NCBI RefSeq assembly: GCF_900120375.1
Contig: NZ_LT635480.1
Coordinates: forward strand, 992,001 to 1,056,000
Direction of reading: 5' to 3'
DNA: 64,000 nt
Source of the DNA: Ndongobacter massiliensis
Lineage (GTDB): Bacteria; Bacillota; Clostridia; Tissierellales; Peptoniphilaceae
Part shown: positions 36,274 to 43,527 of the stretch, one piece after another
Numbering within the stretch: the first letter of the stretch is position 1
Layout: the number at the start of each line of letters is the position of its first letter
Position numbers and translations under genes: made by a program
The notes under the pieces: generated by a model
Databases searched by the model: none
The model's input: only the letters and a program-made list of their open reading frames with translations
Told to the model about the DNA's origin: nothing

Positions 36274-37329
36274 ATGAAGGGTTTTGCGATGTTAAAAATC
36301 GGCGAAACGGGCTGGATTGAGAAGGAACGTCCGGCATGTGGTCCGGATGACGCTATCATCCGTCCGTTAGCCCTGTCCCCCTGTACGTCCGACGTGCATA
36401 CCGTATGGGAAGGTGCTTTGGGTGACCGGCACAATATGATTCTCGGGCACGAAGGCTGCGGCGTTGTCGAAGAAGTCGGCAGCAATGTCAAAGATTTCAA
36501 AAAAGGCGATCGCATCATGGTTGCCGCGATTACCCCTGATTGGCAGTCGGTCGAAGCGCAGGCGGGGTATCCCATGCATTCCGGCGGCATGCTGGCGGGC
36601 TGGAAATTCTCGAATTTCAAAGACGGTGTGTTCGGTGAATACTTCCACGTCAACGATGCGGATGGAAACCTGGCGCATTTACCAGATGCCATTTCTCCGG
36701 CGGAAGCCTGCATGCTCTCCGATATGGTCCCCACCGGTTTCCACGGCGTAGAATTGGCGGATGTCCAATTTGGCGATACGGTCTTGGTCATCGGCATCGG
36801 TCCGGTCGGTCTGATGGCCGTGGCCGGCTCGAATTTCCGCGGTGCATCCCGAATCATTGCGGTCGGCACGCGCCCCGTCTGCCGCGAAGTGGCGAAGAAA
36901 TACGGTGCGACCGACTTTGTCAGCTACAAAGACGGCTCGATTGACGAGCAGGTCATGGCCCTTACGAATAACAAAGGTGTCGATAAAGTGATCATTGCCG
37001 GCGGCGGTGTGGAAACCTTCGAACCCGCGGTCAAAGTAGTCAAACCCGGCGGTGCGATTGGCAATGTCAATTATCTCGGCAGCGGTACCTACATCAACAT
37101 TCCGCGCGTGGAATGGGGCGTCGGCATGGGGCACAAAAAGATTGTCGGCGGATTGATGCCGGGTGGAAGGCTGCGCCTCGAGAAGTTGGGCGCTCTGGTC
37201 GCCTCCGGACGTCTGGATGTCTCTTTGCTTTTGACTCATAAGTTCAACGGTTTTGAGAAAGTCGAAGACGCTTTGATGTTGATGAAAGACAAGCCGAAGG
37301 ATCTGATCAAACCGGTGGTTACGCTCTAA
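36274..37329 (+). CDS. NADP-dependent zinc alcohol dehydrogenase (secondary alcohol type)
   Basis: A 351-residue medium-chain dehydrogenase very like the tetrameric Clostridium beijerinckii/Thermoanaerobacter secondary alcohol dehydrogenases. The catalytic zinc ligands are in register: Cys37, His59, Glu60 and Asp150. The Rossmann motif is GIGPVG (174-179), and the NADP-selecting residues are Gly198, Thr199, Arg200 and Tyr218, with Thr where those enzymes have Ser. The structural zinc loop is absent, as in that subgroup. It probably interconverts small ketones or aldehydes and alcohols to balance NADPH. It is followed by a terminator and then a CobW-type GTPase gene. Confidence 0.93.
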   Translation: MKGFAMLKIGETGWIEKERPACGPDDAIIRPLALSPCTSDVHTVWEGALGDRHNMILGHEGCGVVEEVGSNVKDFKKGDRIMVAAITPDWQSVEAQAGYPMHSGGMLAGWKFSNFKDGVFGEYFHVNDADGNLAHLPDAISPAEACMLSDMVPTGFHGVELADVQFGDTVLVIGIGPVGLMAVAGSNFRGASRIIAVGTRPVCREVAKKYGATDFVSYKDGSIDEQVMALTNNKGVDKVIIAGGGVETFEPAVKVVKPGGAIGNVNYLGSGTYINIPRVEWGVGMGHKKIVGGLMPGGRLRLEKLGALVASGRLDVSLLLTHKFNGFEKVEDALMLMKDKPKDLIKPVVTL

Positions 37330-37356
37330 ACTTTTACAGAGCGATTTGCGAATGGA

Positions 37357-37391
37357 GAAGTGCGGGATCCCGGGGATTTCGCACTTCTTTT
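37357..37391 (+). terminator. Terminator after the alcohol dehydrogenase gene
   Basis: GAAGTGCG (37357-37364) pairs with CGCACTTC (37380-37387) around a 15-base loop that itself has a GGATCC palindrome, followed by TTTTG. Read-through into the GTPase gene 20 bases on is possible. Confidence 0.75.
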
Positions 37392-37411
37392 GCGCAATTG
37401 AAGGAGATATG

Positions 37412-38512
37412 ATGCAGCTGTTGATTATTTCGGGTTTCTTAGGTGCGGGAAAAACGCGTTTTATCCAGGCGATGGCAAAAGGGACGGGTCGACAATTCGT
37501 GATTGTGGAAAACGAATTTGCCGAAGCCAATGTGGACAGCAAGGTGCTGCGCGCCGAACAACCTCGTAGGGCACCCGGCGAGGCGACGCCTCCAAAGTCG
37601 GATCGGACGGATCCTTCCGGCAATGCTGCGGCAATCGCAGACGAGCCCTCCATGAATATTTGGGAATTGAGTGAAGGTTGTATCTGCTGTTCCTTGAATT
37701 TGGATTTTACCTATTCCGTCTTGACCATTGCCAACACCCTCAATCCGGATTATTTGGTGGTAGAGCCCTCCGGTGTTGCGCACCTTTCTGCCATTTTAGA
37801 GCAGCTAAATAAAATTTCGTATGAACGCATCGGCCTTCTTGCGCCCGTCACCATTGTCGATCAAAAAAACTATTTGTCGCAGCGCGCCGCTTTTTCCAAT
37901 TACTTTTGCGATCAGGTGGGCAATGCGGGAACGGTGGTTCTCAGTAAATCTGAAATCTTGCAGCCGGAGGATTTTATTGCCATAAAAAAAGAGCTGCGCC
38001 TAGCGGACGACGTCGACTTTCCCTTACGCCACTACAGCAAATGGCAAAGAGAAGATTGGTTCAAACTTTTATCCCGACAATGGGTGGCGCTTCCTGCAAA
38101 AAATGAACCGACTGTGAAATCTTCCCTTACAAAGACTACAAAGACGGCATTCGCCAAGATTTTGCGACGAAAAATCGTCCAAAAGCACGCACGGCGTGCC
38201 GATCAGGACCTGATGAACCTGACCTTTTACGACTGCCGCTTTTCCTCGGTGGATGCCGTCTATTCCTTTCTTGAGAGACTTTTGTGGGGAGCTTATGGCG
38301 ATGTCGTTCGCTTCAAAGGCTTTTTCTCGGTGAAAAATGAAGTGCTGCACGTGGAGGGCGTTGGTTCCTGCTTTGAAATTACCGGTTTCGGAAGCCGCAC
38401 GGCCTTTGTCGCCGGACAGGCAATGCCCGAAGAACGCGAAGCATTTCCCTTTGTCATCATCGGCAAGGCCTTGCAAGCGAAGCCCCTGCTTGCTGTCTTG
38501 CAGGGGCCTTAG
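37412..38512 (+). CDS. CobW/COG0523-family GTPase, putative metallochaperone
   Basis: Two ATGs adjoin; the second (37412) is better spaced from AAGGAG. The 366-residue product has Walker A GFLGAGKT (8-15), ENEFAE in switch I, the metal-binding CxCC (Cys90, Cys92, Cys93), VVEPSGVAHL and a C-terminal CobW_C-like domain (FKGFFSVKNEVLHVEG). An extra Pro/Ala/Arg-rich loop of about 30 residues (48-78) sits between switch I and CxCC. Family members load Zn, Co or Ni into target enzymes. The zinc alcohol dehydrogenase next door is a possible client, but that is inference. Confidence 0.9.
   Translation: MQLLIISGFLGAGKTRFIQAMAKGTGRQFVIVENEFAEANVDSKVLRAEQPRRAPGEATPPKSDRTDPSGNAAAIADEPSMNIWELSEGCICCSLNLDFTYSVLTIANTLNPDYLVVEPSGVAHLSAILEQLNKISYERIGLLAPVTIVDQKNYLSQRAAFSNYFCDQVGNAGTVVLSKSEILQPEDFIAIKKELRLADDVDFPLRHYSKWQREDWFKLLSRQWVALPAKNEPTVKSSLTKTTKTAFAKILRRKIVQKHARRADQDLMNLTFYDCRFSSVDAVYSFLERLLWGAYGDVVRFKGFFSVKNEVLHVEGVGSCFEITGFGSRTAFVAGQAMPEEREAFPFVIIGKALQAKPLLAVLQGP
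38482..38507. terminator. Hairpin at the convergent end of the GTPase and reductase genes
   Basis: GCCCCTGC and GCAGGGGC form a perfect 8-bp stem with a 10-base loop, overlapping the last codons of the GTPase gene. No T tract follows on either strand, so termination strength is doubtful. Only three bases separate the two convergent stop codons. Confidence 0.35.
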
Positions 38513-38515
38513 CAT

Positions 38516-40459
38516 CTAAATCAGCGCCATCGCCGCTTCATAGGCCTGTGATGTAGCTTCCAAGATGGAACCCGCGTGGTTGACATCGCCACAGGCGAAT
38601 ACCCGCTGAAAATGCTTATGATATTCATCCGCCAGGTCGGCCTGCGCTTGAACCCCCGTTGCCATCACCAGGAGATCGCAATCCAGCGTTTCTTTTTCCC
38701 CACTATCGGTATCCTCAACTGCAACTTGTCCCTTGTTTACAGACACCAGTTTCTTTTTCACCAAAATCTCCACCTTGTTCTCTGTGAGTGTTTTGACAAG
38801 ATGGTACTTGATGGAGGGATAGACACTGTCTGCAACCGCCTCTTTCATTTCAACGACGGTAACCGTATTATGTAAATCCGCATCCGAAAGCAATTCGGCC
38901 ACTTCAAGGCCGGTCACTCCGCCGCCGATCACCACAATCTTTTTGTTTTCCGGCTTCAGACCTTCACGCAGAACTTTGTCCCAAACAACATGATCCATAT
39001 CCTCGAGACCCGGCACCCGGAAAACAAAGGGCTTGCCGCCATTGGTCAAAAAGACGGCATACGGATTCTCTCGACGAATGGCATCAATTTCAGCTTCTTC
39101 CCCTAGAACCACTTCGATATCCCGTTTTTCCACCTGACGAATCAGATAATCACGATACTCTTTGATCAGGTCTTTTTTGTTGGCCATGGAAGCCATACTG
39201 AGTGCACCGCCCAAAGAGTCGCGTTTCTCGTAGAGTTTTACTGCAAAACCGCGATCAGAAAGCGTAATTGCCGCCTGCATGCCGGCGGGACCGCCCCCGA
39301 TAACGACAACCTTTCTTCCCTCTCCGCAAGGATTGAGGTCCGTATAAATATCTTCCCGACCAAGACGCGGATTGAGTGCACATTTTAAACGGTGCAACGC
39401 ATTAACTTCCTTGAAACAGTACAAGCAGCCAATACATTTACAGATTTCATCATCCTGATCCTGATAGGCTTTATTACCGAATTCCGGATCAACGAGCTGC
39501 GCCCGCGCCAGGGCGATAAAGTCACAGGCTCCGGCTTCAAGCATTTTTTCTGCGACACTCGGGCGTTTGATATTGTTGACCGCAATGACCGGAATCTGCA
39601 CCGCTTTTTTAATGGTAGCGGCTAAATCGATCTTCCAGCCCTCCGGCAAGCTGTACGGTTCAATGATGGTTATACCGCTCTCATAGGTACCGCAGCTGAT
39701 GTTGAGGGCATTCACGCCGAGTTTTTCCAATGCTTGCGCAATTTTGACCACATCCGGCAGATGGTTGCCGTCTTCCACGTATTCATCTGCACTGAGTCGT
39801 ACACTGATCGGGAATCCGGGACAAACGGCTTTAATTCCGAGAATGATTTCCGTAATGAAACGCATACGATTCTCGAAGCTGCCGCCATATTCATCCGTAC
39901 GCTTGTTCGTGTGCGGACTCAAAAACTGATTCAATAAATAGCCGTGAGCGGCATGTAATTCTACCCCGTCTGCGCCTGCCATCTGTGCAAATTTAGCAGC
40001 TGTAACAAACTTTTTAATCAGCGCTTTACATTCATCGAGGGTCAGTGCGCGCGGATTTCCTTGGGTGACCGTGCAGGGAATTGCACTGGGCGCCACGACA
40101 TCCCGGCCGTCCATCAGGTACGACTTCGTCTGGCGACCCGGATGGTGAAGCTGAACAAATACTTTCGAGCCATGTTTGTGAACGGCTTCCACCAAGTTTT
40201 CCAAGCCGTACACATGATGCAACTTCGTCAATGCCATCTGGTTCGGCATCCCGACGCCATGCTCATCGTCCACTCGGCAAATTTCCGTGATGATCAGCCC
40301 GCAACCGCCTCGTGCCCGTTCTTCATAGTAACGGATTATTTTTTCACCGGCATCACCGTTCTCCTCGGCAAAACCCGTGCCCATTGCCGGCAACACAATG
40401 CGGTTGCGCAGGTGAACATTTCCGATTTTCCCCGGTTGAAAAAGCAATTTATTTTCCAT
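38516..40459 (-). CDS. Old-Yellow-Enzyme/FAD NADH:flavin oxidoreductase (2,4-dienoyl-CoA reductase/BaiCD type)
   Basis: The ATG at 40457-40459 follows AAGGAG and gives 647 residues. Residues 1-330 are an FMN TIM barrel with HAAHGYLLNQFLSPHTNKR. Cys342, Cys345, Cys348 and Cys360 (CIGCLYC...C) form the 4Fe-4S site. From 383 there is a FAD/NAD(P) domain with VVVIGGGPAGMQ, and a second dinucleotide motif VVIGGGVTGLEVAE. This three-cofactor layout reduces activated C=C bonds: 2,4-dienoyl-CoA reductase, enoate reductases, and the bile-acid enzymes BaiCD and BaiH. The substrate cannot be read from the sequence. It is the last gene of a module with an SDR and a membrane protein. Confidence 0.93.
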   Translation of the reverse strand: MENKLLFQPGKIGNVHLRNRIVLPAMGTGFAEENGDAGEKIIRYYEERARGGCGLIITEICRVDDEHGVGMPNQMALTKLHHVYGLENLVEAVHKHGSKVFVQLHHPGRQTKSYLMDGRDVVAPSAIPCTVTQGNPRALTLDECKALIKKFVTAAKFAQMAGADGVELHAAHGYLLNQFLSPHTNKRTDEYGGSFENRMRFITEIILGIKAVCPGFPISVRLSADEYVEDGNHLPDVVKIAQALEKLGVNALNISCGTYESGITIIEPYSLPEGWKIDLAATIKKAVQIPVIAVNNIKRPSVAEKMLEAGACDFIALARAQLVDPEFGNKAYQDQDDEICKCIGCLYCFKEVNALHRLKCALNPRLGREDIYTDLNPCGEGRKVVVIGGGPAGMQAAITLSDRGFAVKLYEKRDSLGGALSMASMANKKDLIKEYRDYLIRQVEKRDIEVVLGEEAEIDAIRRENPYAVFLTNGGKPFVFRVPGLEDMDHVVWDKVLREGLKPENKKIVVIGGGVTGLEVAELLSDADLHNTVTVVEMKEAVADSVYPSIKYHLVKTLTENKVEILVKKKLVSVNKGQVAVEDTDSGEKETLDCDLLVMATGVQAQADLADEYHKHFQRVFACGDVNHAGSILEATSQAYEAAMALI

Positions 40460-40493
40460 AAAATTCTCCTTTCCTTTCACTATTTTAGACAAC

Positions 40494-41003
40494 CTATGCT
40501 TTCATGTAATGATTCTTTACCAATTTTAAAATATACAGACACACGAGATTGAAAATACCGCCTGCGAGGAGGAAGATGAGAAGAAAGCGCGGAAAATCCG
40601 TCATAAACGCCTCACTGTTCGCGGCACACACGGTCAAATATAAAAAACCGACATTGTTGAGGAAAACCGGCGCTTTCGGGTGCAGATAAATCAGGATGAA
40701 AACGCCAAGGCCCAAACCCAAGAGAAAAGCCGGCATCATTCCGAGCACCGGGGTCATTTTTGCAATCCCCAAGCTGATAACATAGGTGAGCACCATGCCC
40801 ACCAAGCCCCCGCACATGACTGACTTGAACTTATACACCATATCATCGCCCGGCATAGTAAACATCATGATATTTCCCATAAAGATAAGATAGCTATAGG
40901 GAATTTGAGCGAGCAAAACGATGACATTGGCCACAATAATCCATAAAAACAAGGCGAGTCGAAACGTGTTCCCCATTTTTTTCATTTTAATATCTTCGGT
41001 CAT
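40494..41003 (-). CDS. Small polytopic membrane protein of unknown function
   Basis: The start at 41001-41003 (MTEDIKMKKMG) follows AGGGTGG, a moderate site, 10 bases after the SDR stop. The 169-residue product has about five hydrophobic segments, with a polar loop PGDDMVYKFKS and the conserved-looking NNVGFLYLTVCAANSEAFMT before the last helix. I do not recognise the family with certainty; the layout is reminiscent of DUF1097-type inner membrane proteins. Its place between the SDR and the flavin reductase suggests uptake or export of that pathway's substrate. Confidence 0.75.
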   Translation of the reverse strand: MTEDIKMKKMGNTFRLALFLWIIVANVIVLLAQIPYSYLIFMGNIMMFTMPGDDMVYKFKSVMCGGLVGMVLTYVISLGIAKMTPVLGMMPAFLLGLGLGVFILIYLHPKAPVFLNNVGFLYLTVCAANSEAFMTDFPRFLLIFLLAGGIFNLVCLYILKLVKNHYMKA

Positions 41004-41013
41004 AGCGGCCACC

Positions 41014-41871
41014 CTATTGTACGTCAGAGTAATCGATGGGTCTTGCCATATCGGCTTCAAATTCTCCTTGCTTGCGAATCAGACCGTCATATTGATCATG
41101 TGTCAGGATATAGAACTGTTCCTTACCCAATGCTTCGAATACCTTGGGCATGACTTCGTCAAGTTCTTTTCCGGTTTCAATAACCTGTTTATTAAATGCA
41201 GAATACGTCTGGTAGGTTTTGCTTTGATACCAGGCTTCATCCTCCATTTTGAAACGTTCCGGCCGATGTTTATCCGCTTCATACATATTCGTCTGCACAA
41301 AGCCCGGGCAGAAGACCGCAATGTCAATGTCCGCTTCGATTTTTTTCAGCCATTTGTAGACCGCTTCCGAAAGAGCGACGGCCGCATGTTTGGTTGAAAA
41401 ATAGAGCGGTGCGGAGTGCGAAGTGATAATACCTGCGATGGAACAAACATTTAAGATTTGCCCATGGGACTTTTGTTCCAACATCTGCGGGATAAAACGC
41501 TTCATCATGTAGACATGCGAATAATAGTTGACTTCGGTAACCCAGTGTAAGTCTTTTTCTGTAAACTGGTTAATTTCTCCCAGAGCGGAAACGCCAGCGT
41601 TGTTGACTAGAATATCGCAGCGTCCATATTCATCCATCGCCGTTGAAAAGATCTTGTCACATTCCTCCGGCAAACTGACATCCGCCTGCAGGGCGACCGC
41701 CTGACCACCTTTTGAAGTAATTTCCGAAGCGACTGCTTTTACATCGTTTTCTTCAATGTCGACGAGGAAAAGTTTGGCCCCTCTCTCCGCCATGCCCAAA
41801 GCCAGCGCTTTGCCAATACCGTTTCCGGCTCCCGTAATTACTGCCACTTTCGAATTGTAGTCTTTGATCAT
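41014..41871 (-). CDS. Short-chain dehydrogenase/reductase
   Basis: The ATG at 41869-41871 follows AAGGAG at good spacing. The 285-residue classical SDR has TGAGNGIG (13-20), Asp38 at the end of strand 2 (favouring NAD(H)), NNAG (90-93), and the catalytic Ser144, Tyr157 and Lys161 (YFSTK). An extended C-terminal lid of about 80 residues should shape the substrate pocket. It would oxidise or reduce a hydroxyl/keto group on the substrate that the downstream flavin reductase hydrogenates. Hydroxysteroid dehydrogenases are one relevant subgroup, but the sequence alone does not decide. Confidence 0.92.
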   Translation of the reverse strand: MIKDYNSKVAVITGAGNGIGKALALGMAERGAKLFLVDIEENDVKAVASEITSKGGQAVALQADVSLPEECDKIFSTAMDEYGRCDILVNNAGVSALGEINQFTEKDLHWVTEVNYYSHVYMMKRFIPQMLEQKSHGQILNVCSIAGIITSHSAPLYFSTKHAAVALSEAVYKWLKKIEADIDIAVFCPGFVQTNMYEADKHRPERFKMEDEAWYQSKTYQTYSAFNKQVIETGKELDEVMPKVFEALGKEQFYILTHDQYDGLIRKQGEFEADMARPIDYSDVQ

Positions 41872-41903
41872 ACCTTTCTCCTTTTCTATTTTTCTCCAAA
41901 CAA

Positions 41904-41931
41904 ATGCACTTGCATTATTATTGTAGTGCAA
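41904..41931 (-). promoter_or_regulatory. Inverted repeat over the SDR-operon -10, candidate operator
   Basis: TTGCACT and AGTGCAT face each other (arms 41925-41931 and 41904-41910) across a 14-base spacer, with TACAAT on the minus strand at 41920-41925 overlapping one arm. The regulator gene ends just upstream. The -35 region (TACCTT) is weak, which fits an activator-dependent promoter. Symmetry and position are seen; binding by the PucR-type regulator is inference. Confidence 0.4.
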
Positions 41932-42003
41932 ACGTTTAAATTAAGGTATGTTCCGCCCATATCGACTTCTGCACAGAAATTGTACTTCGAGCACAATGCA
42001 AAT

Positions 42004-43332
42004 TCAATCCGCCGGCGGGATCGTCATAAGGTAATTGGCATAAAATGATTTTGTATCTACCCCTGCAGCTGATAATTCATTGTTATACACCGCCTCTTTC
42101 TCTTCGATTTCCTGGACTCGCTTCTGAAAAAAACGATAGAGCTTAAAAGAAATATTGAGCCTTGTGCACAACTGTTCATCCTGTAAATCGATCCCCATGG
42201 CCTCTTCTATTTTTTTGAGCCTTGCATAGACGGTATTGCGATGAATATAAAGATGTTCGGCTGTTTTTTGCAAGCTTTTATTTTCCGCCAAATAAATGCG
42301 CAGCGTCTCACAATCTTCCTGTGACAAAGTTTCTTCAGTTTCAAATTGACGGATGATCGGATGCTTATATTCATTCAAACCGTCCAACGGATGAATCATA
42401 AAAAGCCCTTTGAAAAAATGCAGATCCGCATAGCGATAAATCGGCGACTCCGTCAAATAGGGGCCGAGCAACATCGCCTGTTTGCACTCCTCATGAGCAT
42501 AAAAAATGCGTTCATAGCTGTTGCAGGGACGACTGACGGCACATTTAAAGTCATAGGTAAGCAATAGAGCTTCCAGGGCATCTATTTTTTCCAACTCCTT
42601 CTCATCTAAAAAAGTAAGCAGATGATTCTGGTAGTAAAGAAATATAACGCGCGAAAAGATGCCTTTTATTTTCTTCATAAAATGAATGGCGTCTTTTGCA
42701 CCCGGATCAGCCTCGCTTCGGCATTTGCCGCTTTCCTGTAAATTAAAAAGCAACACGTAATTGTCACAGTCTTTCGCCAATGAATAGTTGAGTTTTTCAA
42801 AACGCCTTTTAATATGATCCGGTGCCATATTCTGTTCATTAAGGCGGGTAAAATAAAGTGCCTCATCGGTAATCGGCATTTCCGTACGAGCTTCTTTTTT
42901 TTGGAAAAATACGGATAAGCTCTTGCTCAGTAAAATCATCTGTTGATGTATATCTGCCGAAAACGGCTTTTTGCAAGCAATCGTGATGATCGATATGCCC
43001 GACTCCCCCTCAATCCGAATGGGCGCCACCAATTTGCGGTAGGGGCTGTGACGACAGGCCACCTCATAGCAATCACTATTGTCTTCTGCATTATGGAGGT
43101 ACCGGATATTCGGTAGTTCAGAAATAAATTCCGGACTGCAAACCGAGTTTTCAACGGCCTTACGCCACTCCGGATCTAAAATATCTTCTTTGGGCGAAGA
43201 GGCAACAATACAATAGAAGGTATCAAAAAGAATCAGCGGATTTCCCAAAAAGGCAGCCGCATCCTTTAAAAGTTCTTCTAAAGGTGCTTGATTCAAAAGG
43301 GCTTGAAACAAAATTTTTTCCAAGGTTTGCAT
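42004..43332 (-). CDS. PucR/CdaR-type transcriptional regulator
   Basis: A 442-residue protein. The N-terminal 150 residues look like a sensor domain (LILFDTFYCIVASSPKED, then a PAS/GAF-like region). A middle GGDEF-like PucR segment follows, and the C-terminus has the PucR helix-turn-helix: YLAENKSLQKTAEHLYIHRN then TVYARLKKIEEAMGIDL (about 360-397). This family responds to small metabolites such as purines, sugars acids or amino acids. It sits 132 bases upstream of the SDR-membrane protein-flavin reductase operon on the same strand and probably controls it. Confidence 0.88.
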   Translation of the reverse strand: MQTLEKILFQALLNQAPLEELLKDAAAFLGNPLILFDTFYCIVASSPKEDILDPEWRKAVENSVCSPEFISELPNIRYLHNAEDNSDCYEVACRHSPYRKLVAPIRIEGESGISIITIACKKPFSADIHQQMILLSKSLSVFFQKKEARTEMPITDEALYFTRLNEQNMAPDHIKRRFEKLNYSLAKDCDNYVLLFNLQESGKCRSEADPGAKDAIHFMKKIKGIFSRVIFLYYQNHLLTFLDEKELEKIDALEALLLTYDFKCAVSRPCNSYERIFYAHEECKQAMLLGPYLTESPIYRYADLHFFKGLFMIHPLDGLNEYKHPIIRQFETEETLSQEDCETLRIYLAENKSLQKTAEHLYIHRNTVYARLKKIEEAMGIDLQDEQLCTRLNISFKLYRFFQKRVQEIEEKEAVYNNELSAAGVDTKSFYANYLMTIPPAD

Positions 43333-43467
43333 AATTCATCCTCATCACTTTCACCGCAATCGATATGGTTCCTGAATTTTCAATTTGAATACGCATTTAT
43401 TATAGCAAATGCCGTTTCGAGCGGTGACGATCCGGAGAGAATGCATCCGGCAACCTTTTCAAAACAC

Positions 43468-43500
43468 AAAAAAAGTCTCAGAATCTTCCGAGACTTTTTT
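43468..43500 (-). terminator. Terminator after the caspase-like lipoprotein gene
   Basis: On the minus strand AGTCTC and GAGACT (plus flanking A-T pairs) form a stem with a 10-base loop followed by seven T residues. It lies 28 bases past the stop codon; the opposite strand also has a T tract, so it could work in both directions. Confidence 0.82.
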
Positions 43501-43527
43501 GCATCATATGCCAAGCCGGCTTCAGCC

